Shown here in pieces: positions 1 through 11,534 of a stretch of 64,000 nucleotides of DNA. Position 1 is the first letter of the stretch. Each line of letters begins with the position of its first letter. The notes beneath the pieces were generated by a model. The model saw only the letters and a list, made by a program, of their open reading frames with translations, was not told the DNA's origin and searched no databases. Source of the stretch: Ectobius pallidus (lineage: Eukaryota > Arthropoda > Insecta > Blattodea > Ectobiidae); the NCBI GenBank assembly GCA_964059195.1, contig CAXKWD010000005.1, positions 46,205,825 to 46,269,824 of the forward strand, in the 5' to 3' direction. The position numbers and the translations under genes were made by a program.

Positions 1-89
1 TTTCTACTACTGTTGAAATTCTAAGCCCAATTAAAAAAGGTAAATGAAAAAGAAATGAGTCCAGCTGGAAGAGGAACAAGTTGAAGGCA

Positions 90-1693
90 GCTAGAAAAAG
101 TGGGAGAGTGTACGAAAGTCATTCAAAGAAACCTGTGTTCTGAAAAATTAACTAAGATGAAAGGAAGAGTGTTTTTGATGCGTATTGGAACCTGGGGGAC
201 ATTGCCAAACAGAGGGAGTTTATTCGTAACTGCACAACAGAAATTAAACCTAAATATTGCTACATGCGCGAAGATGGACAAAGGCCACAAAAGAATCATA
301 ATGCTGCATTATTTTTTAGTCTTGGTGAAAGACGCAATCGTGTTTGTAAGTTGTTTTTCAGAAATACCTTAGATATTAATGACCATCCTATTCACACTGT
401 CTTTGAGAAGAAAGATAAACTGGCAGGTGCCGTGATGGCCGAAGACAAAAGAGGGAAGCACGGTCATCAGCCCAAGATGAACGAAGCTGTTAGGAATAGA
501 GTTATAGATCATATCAACAGAATTCCTCAAATCGAGAGTCAGTATACGTGCAAAAACACCACAAAATACTATACTGAAAGTAGCAGAACCATAACTGACA
601 TATACAATGATTATGTGAGCGACTGCAAAAGAGATAATGTTATCTTCTGTAACTTCAATTACTTCTATAACATTTTCACTAATGACTAACTTAAGTTTCT
701 TCCAGCCCAAAAAAGATCAATGCGAAGCATATGTTGGATATGAGAATGCGTCAGAGGCAGAGAAAGTGGACTTGAAGGCAACTTATAATCACCATTTGGT
801 TGAAAAAGAGCTATCAAAAAAAGAGAAGATAAATGACAAACAGACTCTAGTGGGTAAAGCCTTATTAGCAGTTTACGATTTGCAAGCTGTCGTGCCATTG
901 CCAAAAGGCGACTGCTCAGCTTTTGACTTCTTGTCTAAATTGAATGTCCTGAACTTTACAATTACCGATCTTCTAAAAGAAAGCACTGAATGTTATGATT
1001 AGGATGAATCAAACAGCCACCATGGAGCAAATGAACTCGGTTCGTGTGTTTTAAAATATATTGAGAAGAACATTGGAACATACAAGGATGTAACTTTCTA
1101 TTCCGATAATTGTAGCGGACAGCAAAAGAGTCAGTTCATGTTAGCCGCATACATCTTTGCTCTCCATAAATATGGCCTTAATTCCATCACTCACAAATTT
1201 CTAATCAAAGGCCATACCCAAAACGAAGGGGATTCTGTTCATTCTTTGATTGAAAGGAAAATGAAACAAACTCTTAAAAGAGGCCCAATTTACACGCCAG
1301 AAGGTCTCATTACATTGATGAGAACAGCAAAAAGAACGGGTGAACCATTTTCTGTAAATGACTTTCGTATGAAGACTTCTTTAACCTGAAACTTTTATCC
1401 TCTGATATTGGTCCTCTGAGTATCGTAAAAAATACACAAAATCAAAGAGATCAAAGTGATGCGAGTTCAAAGAGATTCTCCAAGTTCGTTTTCTTTATAA
1501 GCTTTCTTATGGGGAGTCAGACTTCATGGAGGCCATCATTATAAGAAAAGCAAAGTCATGTAAAAATGTACCGTTAAAACCTGCCTTTGTCCAAAAGCCC
1601 AAGATTTCCGACTCTAAAAAGAATGACCTTATGCGACTTATTAAAAAGAATTTAATACCGAAAGTTTACAAAACGTTCTTTGAAAGTCTTTAA
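90..1693 (+). pseudogene. Decayed transposase-like gene, multicopy insect family (copy 1)
   Basis: An almost continuous but broken reading frame runs across this stretch. An N-terminal region (about 90-689) carries DERKSVFDAYWNLGD and the basic RGKHGHQPKMNEAVRNRV block. A middle part (about 700-1000) includes the VYDLQAVVPLPKGD segment. A catalytic-looking part (about 1010-1390) carries VTFYSDNCSGQQKSQFM and KGHTQNEGDSVHSLIE. A last piece (about 1525-1693) reads KPAFVQKP...PKVYKTFFESL and ends at TAA 1691-1693. Several frame changes and stops separate these blocks, so no full protein is possible. The layout matches, from memory, a large family of uncharacterised arthropod proteins with an RNase H-like (DUF7869-type) domain, thought to be transposase-derived. 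The D, D/E-type residues are inferred from the DNCSGQ and EGDSVH motifs. Two related copies lie at 61.4-62.7 and 63.7-64 kb. Confidence 0.7.
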
Positions 1694-2890
1694 AATTGAA
1701 ACTGCACCTCTGCCTTTAGTGTTATTAAGAAACAGTATTATTCAGTTATTTCTAGTTTTTTAGTTTTGTTTTAATGTGTTTTGTACTTTATGGTATTATC
1801 CAAGTACGAGACTGTAATTTTTTCCGAAACTGTTTTGGAATTTGTCTAAGAAAGTAAAAATACATTATGTCTATCTGTATTTTATCTTAATATCAAAATT
1901 CCTGTGCCTCTCCCAAACCAGTTCTTTTGATTTAAAGTGGAAGATGTAATAAAAGTAATAATCTAAATAAGGTATAACTGCGTGTTTGGAATGAAATTAT
2001 CCTTGTAAGGATGACAAAGCTCAAGATACTTAAATGTCAGACTTCCAAATTGTATTATTTTAGTGAAAATAATGACATATTTTGAAATATCCCAAGCTCC
2101 TTCAATGAAATTTTGAACAAGAACGTCATAAATCGAAAGGAACTGATTACAATTTAAACTTTTATACCTTGTTCTTCTTCAAAAATAGGAAAAAAGTCAG
2201 GTCTTATCTAAAAAGATCTGCTGCATAGTAAAAAGTTCAATCGGTGGCTTAATATTTATTTTTAATACATTTATTTTACTTTTAAACTTTCAAATCACTC
2301 TCCTGAAAAATTATGTTTTTTGAGATATGACGTTGTTGAAAGGAGTGAGCGATGTGTCAACGGTTTCTGAGTGCTCTAGAATCAAACCTATTATCTATGT
2401 AAAACTTTCGTTGTTCTTGAATATCGATATTTTCTTACCAATATAAAAGTCTTATCGATATTAGTAAGCTATATTCATATCAATATCGATTTTTTACTTC
2501 CAGTATCCAATCCCTATGTTAGTGCATATTTGTTTAAGTTCCTCTGTCACCCTTCATTTTATTCTTGTTCTTGAATTGATAAAATCTTTGTTATCATAGA
2601 GCAATATGAATATCACGATATTATAGGAAATGAAATTTTGACGTCAAAATATTGGATATTGAAAAGGAAATATCAATACTTCGATAGTATTGATATCGCT
2701 ATTCCATCCGTAATTCGCATTTCAGTAATGTACAGCCCGTCAAGCAGTGCATTTGTCGTAGGTCTATAATGTTTTAAGTTAAAACTATTAAATTGCGGTG
2801 AATTTCTATGTCATGAATGTGATTGTATATAGCATGATTATTAAAGAGCGAAAAGCAGCATGAAACGAAGTATCGTACCAATAGCTAAAA
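1694..2890. other. AT-rich non-coding stretch with ATCGAT cluster
   Basis: No convincing coding signal is visible. Three ATCGAT sites lie within 70 bp (2423-2428, 2454-2459, 2485-2490). More ATATCG/GATATC variants continue to about 2700, and a TTTTGACGTCAAAA palindrome sits near 2640. Confidence 0.4.
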
Positions 2891-2899
2891 GTGGCATAT

Positions 2900-3140
2900 T
2901 TTAAAAATAGGCCTAATATTTTTTTATTTATTTCTGAAAAATTCCATGCATACCGTCTGGGACAAATAACTGGATATGGGTTAACTGCACAGGGCGATCA
3001 AAAACAAGAGACGTGGAATGCTGAATGCAGTGATTTCATGGCGGCAGAGGCCTATGACCAGGGCATGCAAAAGTTGGTGCAGCGGTACGATAAATGCCTC
3101 AATAACGGTGGCGACTAGGTATAGAAGTAGCCAGTGAAAC
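2900..3140 (+). pseudogene. Mariner-like transposase C-terminal remnant
   Basis: The translated end (about 3010-3118) reads GMQKLVQRYDKCLNNGGD. This is the conserved C-terminal tail of mariner-type transposases (usual form: GI.KLV.R.DKCLN..GDYVEK). The frame then reads D-stop-V-stop-K: the codons expected for Y and E of the usual YVEK tail are both TAG here, so the copy is dead. Only the last 40-60 residues are recognisable. No upstream catalytic motifs or terminal inverted repeats were found, so this is an isolated fragment. Confidence 0.6.
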
Positions 3141-3231
3141 TCTGTAAATATTACAATAAATATTTTTAGCTTATTGACTTTAATGTCTTCATTATTGGAG
3201 AAGGAAACTTACTTTGCAGACACGCCTCGTA

Positions 3232-3308
3232 TGTATTGTATGTATGCATGTATGCATGTATGCATGTATGTATGTATGTACGAACGTATGCATCTATGTA
3301 TGTTCCTT
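3232..3308. repeat. (TATG)n microsatellite, imperfect
   Basis: A run of TATG/CATG tetramers with a few substitutions (GCATG, ACGAACG) covers about 75 bp between non-coding flanks. Confidence 0.8.
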
Positions 3309-3419
3309 ATAAATATACACATATTATGACCACACATTAAGATGAAAGAACATTAAAAACCAACGTTAAAATTAAAAAAAAACCATTCCTTCCCTTGAAA
3401 AATTTAATTTCTAAACATA

Positions 3420-4277
3420 TTACACTGAATATTTATCAAGTGAAATTCAGTCCTCATGACAACACAGTCGTTTACAGTGTTCACATAGGGTTTTGAGAGT
3501 TAGATGATACTGAGCTTTCACAAATTCTGAGACTATCGATATAATGCATTGATGTAAATAAATAATGAAGTATGAAATCAACGATAATGGACAATGAGAT
3601 ACAATCACTTTCTCTAGCCTCGATATGGAGAATATAATTTTCTCCCTTCATATTTTGATGTAGAATAAGAGGTCGTATTGTGGGGACAGCATAATCCAGT
3701 TTTCAAATCCTGAGTGTGTACCAGCGAGTATGCTATATGAGAAGTCTGTAAAAAAATCTATCCGCTGATACGTTATTCATAGCTGTAGGATTTGTATTAG
3801 TTGAGAAATATGTGCGTTTATCATAGGCCCTAAGCAAGTAAAAGGAGACGAAACACGATGGAACATTTTTAGTCCTATGCGCGCATTAAATTATGTCTCA
3901 GATATTTGGGGAAGAGTGTGCAAAAGTGAAAATTATTTTCTATTGAATTTAGCCCCAAAACTGTTGCATGGCAACATTAAAGTGGGAAATAAAATATTCT
4001 GTAAAGACAGTGCAATTTAATGTTACCGGAATTTCCGTTTCTTCTTATTTCAACCCCTGCCATGCGTAGTGTGCCAAATTCTAAATCCACTACGAGCCAT
4101 AAAAAGCTATGTCAAGCGTTTTCTGAGGGAATAGTTTGAGTGTGATAAGTCGATCTTTCTCATTTCAAATTCTACATGCCTATATAAGGACCTAAGGTTT
4201 GAAATCGAAAGTCCTTCGTAAGTAAATTCCGAATTAAAAAAGACAAAACCCGGACCACGCCGGACCTTTTAAGCTAG
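3420..4277 (+). mobile_element. Helitron-like non-autonomous element, family B, copy A
   Basis: The 3' end shows a GC hairpin region (CCCGGACCACGCCGGA, about 4248-4263), then CTTTTAAG and a terminal CTAG (4274-4277) followed by T. This matches the Helitron rule of hairpin plus CTRR inserted before T. The body aligns by eye with two other copies (28177-29107 on the minus strand and 55463-56325), sharing the landmarks GCGTTTTCTGAGG, GTGTGATAAGTCG and TAGTCCTATG. The 5' end is decayed and its start near 3420 is approximate. No Rep/helicase gene is present, so it is non-autonomous. Confidence 0.6.
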
Positions 4278-4299
4278 TGTTGTAAAGAATTATTTTTTT

Positions 4300-4385
4300 T
4301 CATCCTGTTCTCTGGCAGCCTGTGATATATTAATCACCGCACGTTGATGCCTTACGTGTCCAGCTGACGTTTTATGAGATAAAAT
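4300..4385 (+). repeat. Dispersed repeat, inverted copy near 47.6 kb
   Basis: The segment with GCAGCCTGTGATATATTAAT and CTTACGTGTCCAG is the approximate reverse complement of 47588-47660. Its nature is unknown; it is a dispersed repeat or the end of an undefined element. Confidence 0.45.
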
Positions 4386-7300
4386 TTCATCCTTGCGAAC
4401 CTAGGAAGCATATAAGATAAATGATAACGATTAATCTATATCCGAGGAATTGCTAAACGTTATTGGCCAATATCAAACACGCGGCGTATGAATGGATAAA
4501 TCCGTATAAGTTGGACGAGTTCTCTACAGACCATATTATGTACAGGTGTATGTTTATTTAATTACAATTAGGCCATAGCCTGGTGGTAGTTTTACAATAT
4601 TATGGATTAGTACTTTAACATAATAAATATAGAAAAAAACATTAATAATACATAAACAGAGGCACAATAATGATATATGAACAGAAGTAATGCTGGATAG
4701 ACAGAAACTCAAATAATCACTACCCCAAGTATCATACACTGTTGTAATTCAAACGCTTTAATACCTACTTAATAGGGCATATTCAGAAAATGTAAAACAA
4801 AAACGTACATAAAGGAATTGAAAGAAAGAAACATAATTAAGGTACATATTTAAATTATTAATATCTACAGTAGCCAGCGATCTGTGAGACCAATCTTTTA
4901 AGAATATTTGTTGCTTCAGAATATTATTAGTCTATTTAAATAATCTAACCTGAGGATACAACAACAATTCTGAATTATATTGGAACTACAATTGGGAAGG
5001 GGTGCTTGAGCTTACAGACCGTGCCCACGATATGTACTGAAATGAATGCGAAGTGAACATTAGAACTGGGGTGAGTAATGTTTACGATTAGGCAGTGAAG
5101 CAAGTCTCGATGCTAGTACTCCTGTCGCTATAATATGTTGATGGGAGAGGGGAACTATTTTTAGGCAAGCAGTATACCAGGAGAGTTTCTGTATTGGAGG
5201 ATCCAACACACGAAAATTTTGGCTCGCAGTTCAGGGTCTTTTAGTGCGCTTCGTCCATTGGAAGTCAGTTGTTCCTAAGACGTTAGTAGAAGTCGATGTT
5301 TATATGTTATTGAGGTGTGTGTGACGTGTCAATGGAATAATGTGATTATTGCGTGTGTGTGAGACGTGATCAATTTGTTATGTGTTCAGGAAATCAGCCT
5401 ATAAAATGTTCTCAAAATCAATTCCAAAATAATACTTCTTCACTTCATTCAACGCATGCTTCTGTGTGGGTGTACGAGTACTAGTAGGCCTATTTCGTCA
5501 ATTATATGTGCTTTTTTTTAATAGTAGTTAGGTTAGTTAAACTCAGAACTTTTTAAAAATAAACGAAAAATAGTTTAAATTTTACGTAGTTTTCATAATA
5601 AAACTTTTACGATAGGCCTACATCTAAGTACACATTTTTCTACAAAGTGTTTTTTTTATATTATCATGCAATGAGTAGCCCTACTAGAACGAACAGTTAA
5701 GCTATCAAAATTTATTCAGATAGTTCTTTAATGTTCTATTTCCGTTTTTAACAAAACATCTGTACACAGTATTCTTTGAAAACATTCTTGACTACGAAGC
5801 TCTTGTATTAGCAATTAAGACCACTTATATTATACAGACTTTAGATTTCCATATATTTTTGTTACATTAACAGCCTTTTGCTGTTGCTATTACTTATGCA
5901 TTCAATGTTAGATGAGTATAAAATACTTACCTCTAAGTTGTTTATGAATGTTAACTGTACTACTCGGCACCTTTCTTGGGAAAGGCAACATCTTGAGGAT
6001 ATTAACCCGTTATTTTTTAAGACTATGCTTCCTAAACTATATGTAAAAATAATAGTGAAACTGCGAAGGAAATAATTTTCACTATGATTAGCCCATTGTT
6101 TATATATATATTTTTTTAAATCAGCAATTTTGCTTTAAATTAAAATTTATATTTTAATTCATTTTCATATATTTATTTATTACAAATACTAGGTAAAAAT
6201 TCCCTGACAAATTTAAAGGGGTAAGCATAATACGAAAAATTCGTTCAGTACCGGTACGTCAATAAACCAGTATCATATTAATAAAACCGACAATATAAAA
6301 GCCAATTATGTAATTTTAAATGTCGCGCAATGACTCACAAATGTAAATGAAATAATCAGCATCTGGAACATTTTTTTTTAAATACCAGAATGCATTAAAT
6401 AGCCTACTTATAAATATTTAAATAAAATGATTAACATTAGTGACGCCTGTAACCCATATGGTGCAGAAAGGTAAGTTGTTTAAAAATAATAACTATTCTC
6501 TATTACCAATATGTCGAAATCTACTAAACAACATATTTTATTGAAAACAACAGTCCCCTAGTTAAAGCATAGTGTGTCGATAGTTCATTTATACAGATTC
6601 TTTTGCAGGAATGCATCCAAACATTAGTAAAATTACCATTTAATAATCCTAGTACAAGAATAGTAGTTATAAAATTAATAACAGTAATAATAATAATAAA
6701 GCAACAAAAATTGTAATAATAATAATAATAATAAAACAGTTGCTGTAGTGATAAGAACATATGTCTCTTAGAAAGATATTTTGGTATAAGTCATTTTAAT
6801 TTTTTTTTTTTTTTTTTTTCGAATTCTGTATAATAAAGAATGAAACGACAAAGATAACTTCTAGCACACTTAATATAAACAGTAATCTTCGATGCCATAA
6901 ATTAGTCTAAAATCAACACTACACAAAGATTTCTTTGATGCATTTATGACGGCATTTTATAGTTGAAGTGTTCAGACTTTTTGATGGAGACTGTATAAAA
7001 TTGATACATTCTGAGATGGGTTTCCTAGAGCATCATTAAAACCTTGCGTTTATTTCGACACTCCACACCAAGGAAGCATGTTTGTTGAATGAAAGTATAC
7101 CCACACACACGCCATCTTTATCTCACTTTTTTGCTTACCTCTTCCTTTCTTTCCTGCCATTATACAGAGATCCCAACATGTGGAAGCACATAGAGTAGGG
7201 TAGAGAAAAAGAAGTCATTTTCAAAATAAGAACGTCGGCGGCAACTGTTCCCTTGCTGAAGGAGTTTTGAAAGAAAACAGGAACACCAATACTACTCAAC

Positions 7301-8090
7301 ATTACCATTACCAAGAAGTGTAAAGAGTACAAAAATCCTATTGTAAGGAAACCTTAGATAAGAAAGCTGTCTGGTTAAATGGAAGACTGTTTAAAAACGT
7401 CGCTATGATATCGATTAATTCAGTACGTTTTAAAACAAGAAGGGGTGGATAACACATACATGAACTGATTTCGAACAAGAAAATAATACTGCAAATAAAT
7501 TAGGGAATTTAACTTAAAAAATATAGTAGCCTACATTAGATTGTGTAACGTTAAGAAGAAATGTTTCATTGCAAGTAATAAGTTATATGGAAACATTTCG
7601 TACGTAATTTCATATTTTCTAAAGTTGCAACTACTTTTTCTTGTTTATTACAGTATTTCGTCAAGTTCGATGTATATTTCGTTCTTTCGGTTATCTATGC
7701 TACAACTATTCGTTTCGTTTAATTTATTTAATTACAAACCTCAAGTGAAGCCGAACGTTTGGAAAATGTTATAAATTCGAAGTACTTTTCAACCAGTTCG
7801 TATATTTATCTTGAAGGCGAGTGTAAATATACCAGGAGTAAATGTTAGAAACTAGTGTTGGAATCACTTCGTTTAATAACATAAGCTGGAGTTTCTCGCT
7901 CTGTCTAGAACTACACTTCAAAGTTTGTAAACGTCTTCCGTAGTTCTGTTGTAGCAGCAGTCATTTTAAGTTCTAGCTTTCGTTAATTGTATTACCGTTA
8001 AACCATTTTGCATTGTGTAAATGAAATAATTAGTTCATTAATTAAAAGGTATTATTGGAATGTAGTGAGTTACCTTTAGAAATAAACATC
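4386..8090. other. AT-rich non-coding region
   Basis: Only short, unconvincing open frames occur here. Simple features are an (AAT)n tract near 6685-6735 and a poly-T run near 6798-6820. A GT-rich patch at 5310-5380 has no clear identity. No conserved exon was recognised. Confidence 0.4.
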
Positions 8091-8094
8091 AGTC

Positions 8095-8260
8095 GGGTGG
8101 GGGGGGGGGCTAGGAGCAGTTGGCAGGCATTGTCTTTTTATTGCCAAGTTAGCAGCTTCGATTCCTGCCTTTCATATAAAAATAAAATAATTGAGATAAT
8201 CCCAGTTCTCTAAAATTGAGGGAATGGAAAACATTCCTAGCGGGCTATTATACACAACAA
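8095..8260 (+). repeat. Probable tRNA-derived SINE fragment
   Basis: After a G-run near 8099-8109, the sequence GGAGCAGTTGGCAGGCATTG resembles a Pol III A box region. It is followed at tRNA-like spacing by GCTTCGATTCCTGCC (B box-like). The downstream body ends without a clear tail. The call rests on this spacing only. Confidence 0.35.
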
Positions 8261-8942
8261 TCGATAAGTATCCAGAACAAACAAATAGAGAAAGCTAAAA
8301 GGAAAATCAACTTTTTACTCGCCTTTATAACTTTGTTTAAAAATGGAAAGGTTATAAATATTCGAAATTAATTTATCTTTAGGACTAGGCCTATGTGGAA
8401 AAAGTGGTGTAACGTAGCACTTTAATTAGTATATATTGTTAATTCAGTATCTTTGACTGGTGGAGATGGAATAACCGTATTGATTAGGCCTATTTACGCC
8501 AAAAGTTTGTACTCTCACATGAAGTTCCAAACATAAAGAATTGTAAAATAGTTCATATCAAGAGATCATAGTTGTATGGAATTTAATTTGGAACATAAGT
8601 TAACCTTGTTTCTGCTTTATTTTAAGTTTTTCTTAATAATATTGACATAAATAAAAAGGAAAATATGATCAAAGATCAGGAGATAGAAACATGAAGGCTT
8701 TCTCCGTCTTTGCAAGATTTTCTCCTTCCAGCTAAAATTGTCCTATTGGTCCTCATCTACCGAAAATATTGCTTTGAATATTATTTATAGAAAACATAAG
8801 AAGTATTTAGATGTAACAGAATTTTCGAAAGTTTACACACAGATAGTGTATGATAGTTATGTCAATTATATTATTATAAGAGTAGATACATATATTTAAA
8901 TTGCAGTATTACGTTATTTGTAGATCTAAAGTCTAATCGTTC

Positions 8943-9062
8943 TAATAAGAAAACCTGATGTAAACAAAACCAGTATATCTGTCTCACTCTAGCACATTAC
9001 TCGTATGACTTAAGAGTGAGGCAGACATACCGGTCTTTGTTTACTTCAGGTTTCTTTCTTAG
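8943..9062. repeat. Short foldback element
   Basis: Two arms of about 44 bp are inverted copies (left AAACCTGATGTAAACAAA...CTGTCTCACTCT; right AGAGTGAGGCAGACAT...TTACTTCAGGTTT) around a spacer of roughly 20 bp. The whole would fold into one hairpin. No coding capacity; a tiny MITE/foldback unit is likely. Confidence 0.65.
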
Positions 9063-9419
9063 CTCGTCTCGGATATAGGCTACTATGGAGCCATTAGGCC
9101 TATTCAGTTTAACACCTCCTGTCTATCATTCATGGCATACTTAATCAATACCCTACTGTTTTCTAATTTAGCCTATATCATGTTTTGGTACAATACTCTT
9201 CTTTACTTGGATTTTAGTAGCTCCTCCTAATAGACATTTTATAGATGGATTAAATAAATACTTTATTATCACATACGTCTACAATTGAGCAATGCTCGTA
9301 AACAGGTGATTCGTCATGGATTTCTTAATGCTAAACTTAAAACTAAACAAAAGTTAAATATAATTATGAATATAAATATGAACACAATGTAATAGATAGG
9401 CCTATTACATTCAAACACG

Positions 9420-10035
9420 GGACTGTATATAATCTTCAATGGAGTAGAAGCAGTGATCAAGCAGATATGCTTTGATTTCAGTTTTGAAAGAAGACATTTT
9501 GACGATTTTTTTAATGGAGGCTGGTAATTTGTTATACAGTTTTACTCCCATATTCATTGGTCCCTTTTGACAGATTTTAGTGTTAAGCCTCTCATGGTGT
9601 AGATCTGATTTTTGTCTTGTATTGTGAAAGTGAATTTCTATATTACTTATAAATGGGGTGTTTTTATCCGAAAGGTTTTTTTTGTGAATAATAGAAGTTC
9701 ATATATATAAATACAAGGGAGGGGCAGTATCTGTAATTTTTTGAAAGCAGGTTTACACGAGGATCTCGAAGGTAAACCTAACATTATTCTTATTATTCTT
9801 TTTTGCATTATGAATAATTTATTGCAGGGAGGGGAATTTCCCCAGAAAAGAATACCATACTTCAAAACTGAATAGACATATGCAAAATACATATTTTTTA
9901 CTGTATTTATATTTACATAATTAACTAGAGACCTGAATTGGTAACAGATTACACATAATTTCTTTAAAAGATAGTTAATATGATCGTCCCACTTTAAATT
10001 GTTTTGTATCCAATTTGATTAATTATCAGCTCTTC
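9420..10035 (-). pseudogene. LINE (jockey/CR1-like) reverse transcriptase C-terminal fragment
   Basis: Read on the minus strand, about 10030 to 9420 encodes the end of a non-LTR polymerase. It includes LKWDDHINYLLKKL (post-RT region), then VYSVLKYGILFWGNS, QKRIIRIMLGL and LQILPLPCIYIYELLLF. A decayed tail follows with HNTRQKSDLH and MGVKLYNKLP. These are the standard C-terminal landmarks of jockey-like elements. The catalytic FADD core and the endonuclease are absent, as in a 5'-truncated insertion. A frameshift near 9645 splits the tail from the main frame. Confidence 0.75.
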
Positions 10036-10699
10036 CTGTTACTGATATTGCATCCATTTAATCCGGAAAAAAGGAACATTTGAGGAACACACTTTGTTTA
10101 TATTGCAATAATTACATTAATAAAAAAAATAAACAGGTATCTCCATCTATTGGCTGTTGTAAATTTGAATTAATTCACTGGATACTGTCTGGTTGCACAA
10201 TACTGTAAACAAACACACACAAGCACATAATTACTAATTATACATAGACCTAAGTGATATATTGTAATCCAACTTTACTTCATTTTTATCTTTAGAATAC
10301 TCGCCCCCTCTTTCTCACATTGTACTCAAATACTGAAAATCTTGTTGGAATTATAAAGTTCTGAATTATCCATTACAAAATTGTATTGCTTTTGTTAACA
10401 GCAATTCCCGATGGAAAATATAATTGTGAAATGTGCAGATGACTCAATGTTTCTAACCATTTTAAAGGTGAGCCGAAGATATGACAATCTGTATACGACA
10501 AGCCGTTGTTTGTGTTTCGACCGACTCGACAATCATTAACGAACGAAAGCAAAATGTGAATTCAATCTTCCTTATTATTTCTATTTCAAAATGATAATAT
10601 AACAGTAGAAGGTGCCTACCATACAAATGAAAGTATCTTCCGCAATAATTCAAAATTGATCTGTGACTCTTGAAGCAGTATTCAAATAAATTCTTCACA
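10036..10699. other. Upstream region of the neuroligin-type exon
   Basis: No other gene is visible. The last part (about 10440-10699) leads directly into the exon and may include 5' UTR. A TTG in frame at 10670 is not a plausible start in an animal gene. The first ATG in frame is at 10700, in the context ACAATGG. Confidence 0.4.
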
Positions 10700-11222
10700 A
10701 TGGCTATTTCAGGCCGAACTGTGACATTTCTGTACTCTCTGTTAATATTTTTTAAGTTAATCGAGTGTTTCGTTCCACCAGCGAGTTTACTATACCTAAG
10801 TGCCTTTACAATGACAAGTGCATCGGCGGGTATCATGTATGATCCCCACCACAGTAGAGGACTCACGGAAGAGATTTCCATTAAACAAGGGAAGCTAGTA
10901 GGTTTAAAAGTGGAATTTAAATCAAACTCGCATTTGAAACCAGTGGAAGTGTATTTAGGGATTCCGTATGCTGCGGCACCTACGGGTTCACAGAGGTTCA
11001 TGCCTCCAGGTTCACCGCCCCAATGGACAGGTGTTAAGTTTGCGAACAAATTTCAAGCGGTGTGTCCTCAGAATTTGCCGAACATTAACGAGGAGAGAAC
11101 AAAGAAAACAATGTCTGAGGGAAGAGCAAACTACCTCTCCAGACTGATGCCTTTCCTGACGGAGGACAACCAGAGCGAGGATTGTCTTTATCTAAACATC
11201 TATGCGCCTGTGCAGAAACGAG
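10700..11222 (+). CDS. Neuroligin-type (carboxylesterase-like adhesion) first coding exon
   Basis: The ATG at 10700 (context CACAATGG) opens 174 codons plus one base and ends at the consensus donor GAG|GTAAGT (intron from 11223, phase 1). The first 30 or so residues are hydrophobic (TVTFLYSLLIFFKLIECF), a likely signal peptide for a surface protein. The esterase-fold N-terminal signature follows: VEVYLGIPYAAAPTGSQRF, then MPPGSPPQWTGV, and the hallmark NQSEDCLYLNIYAPV with its cysteine. The linker with NLPNINEE...RANYLSRLMPFL is typical of insect neuroligins, postsynaptic neurexin-binding adhesion proteins, rather than of catalytic esterases. The active-site region lies in later exons that I could not find in this window. 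Antisense open frames over it are shadows. Another cholinesterase-like adhesion molecule is the main alternative. Confidence 0.8.
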
Positions 11223-11388
11223 GTAAGTAACATGATTTAAGAAATTAGTTGTAAAATAGATAGATAGCTTTATTACAGAACACTTGAGGACAACAAGCGT
11301 ATTACAATCTTCCAAATTAAAATAAGAACATAGGTAATCTCCCATTAAGCGTACAGTATTTATATTTTTGCTCGATTAGTTAGCTTCC

Positions 11389-11395
11389 TTATATT

Positions 11396-11470
<75 letters not shown>

Positions 11471-11534
11471 ATCTTTCTTTCTTTCTTTGTTTCTTTCTTT
11501 GCTTGTTTGTTTGTTTGTTTGTTTGTTTGTTTGT
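11389..11534. repeat. (TTTC)n / (TTTG)n microsatellite at the 3' end of a LINE
   Basis: About 20 TTTC units with few interruptions (11395-11498) run into about nine TTTG units (11499-11534). On the minus strand this is (AAAC)n then (AAAG)n, abutting the 3' end of the antisense LINE at 11535-13990. It may therefore be the expanded tail of that retrotransposon. Confidence 0.85.

Noticed and set aside
10670..10699. Upstream in-frame TTG as the start of the neuroligin exon
   Set aside because: Not an initiator in animal genes; the ATG at 10700 has a good context and precedes the signal peptide directly.
10462..11049. 195-codon antisense open frame over the neuroligin-type exon
   Set aside because: It mirrors the conserved exon on the opposite strand and has no recognisable motifs; a shadow.
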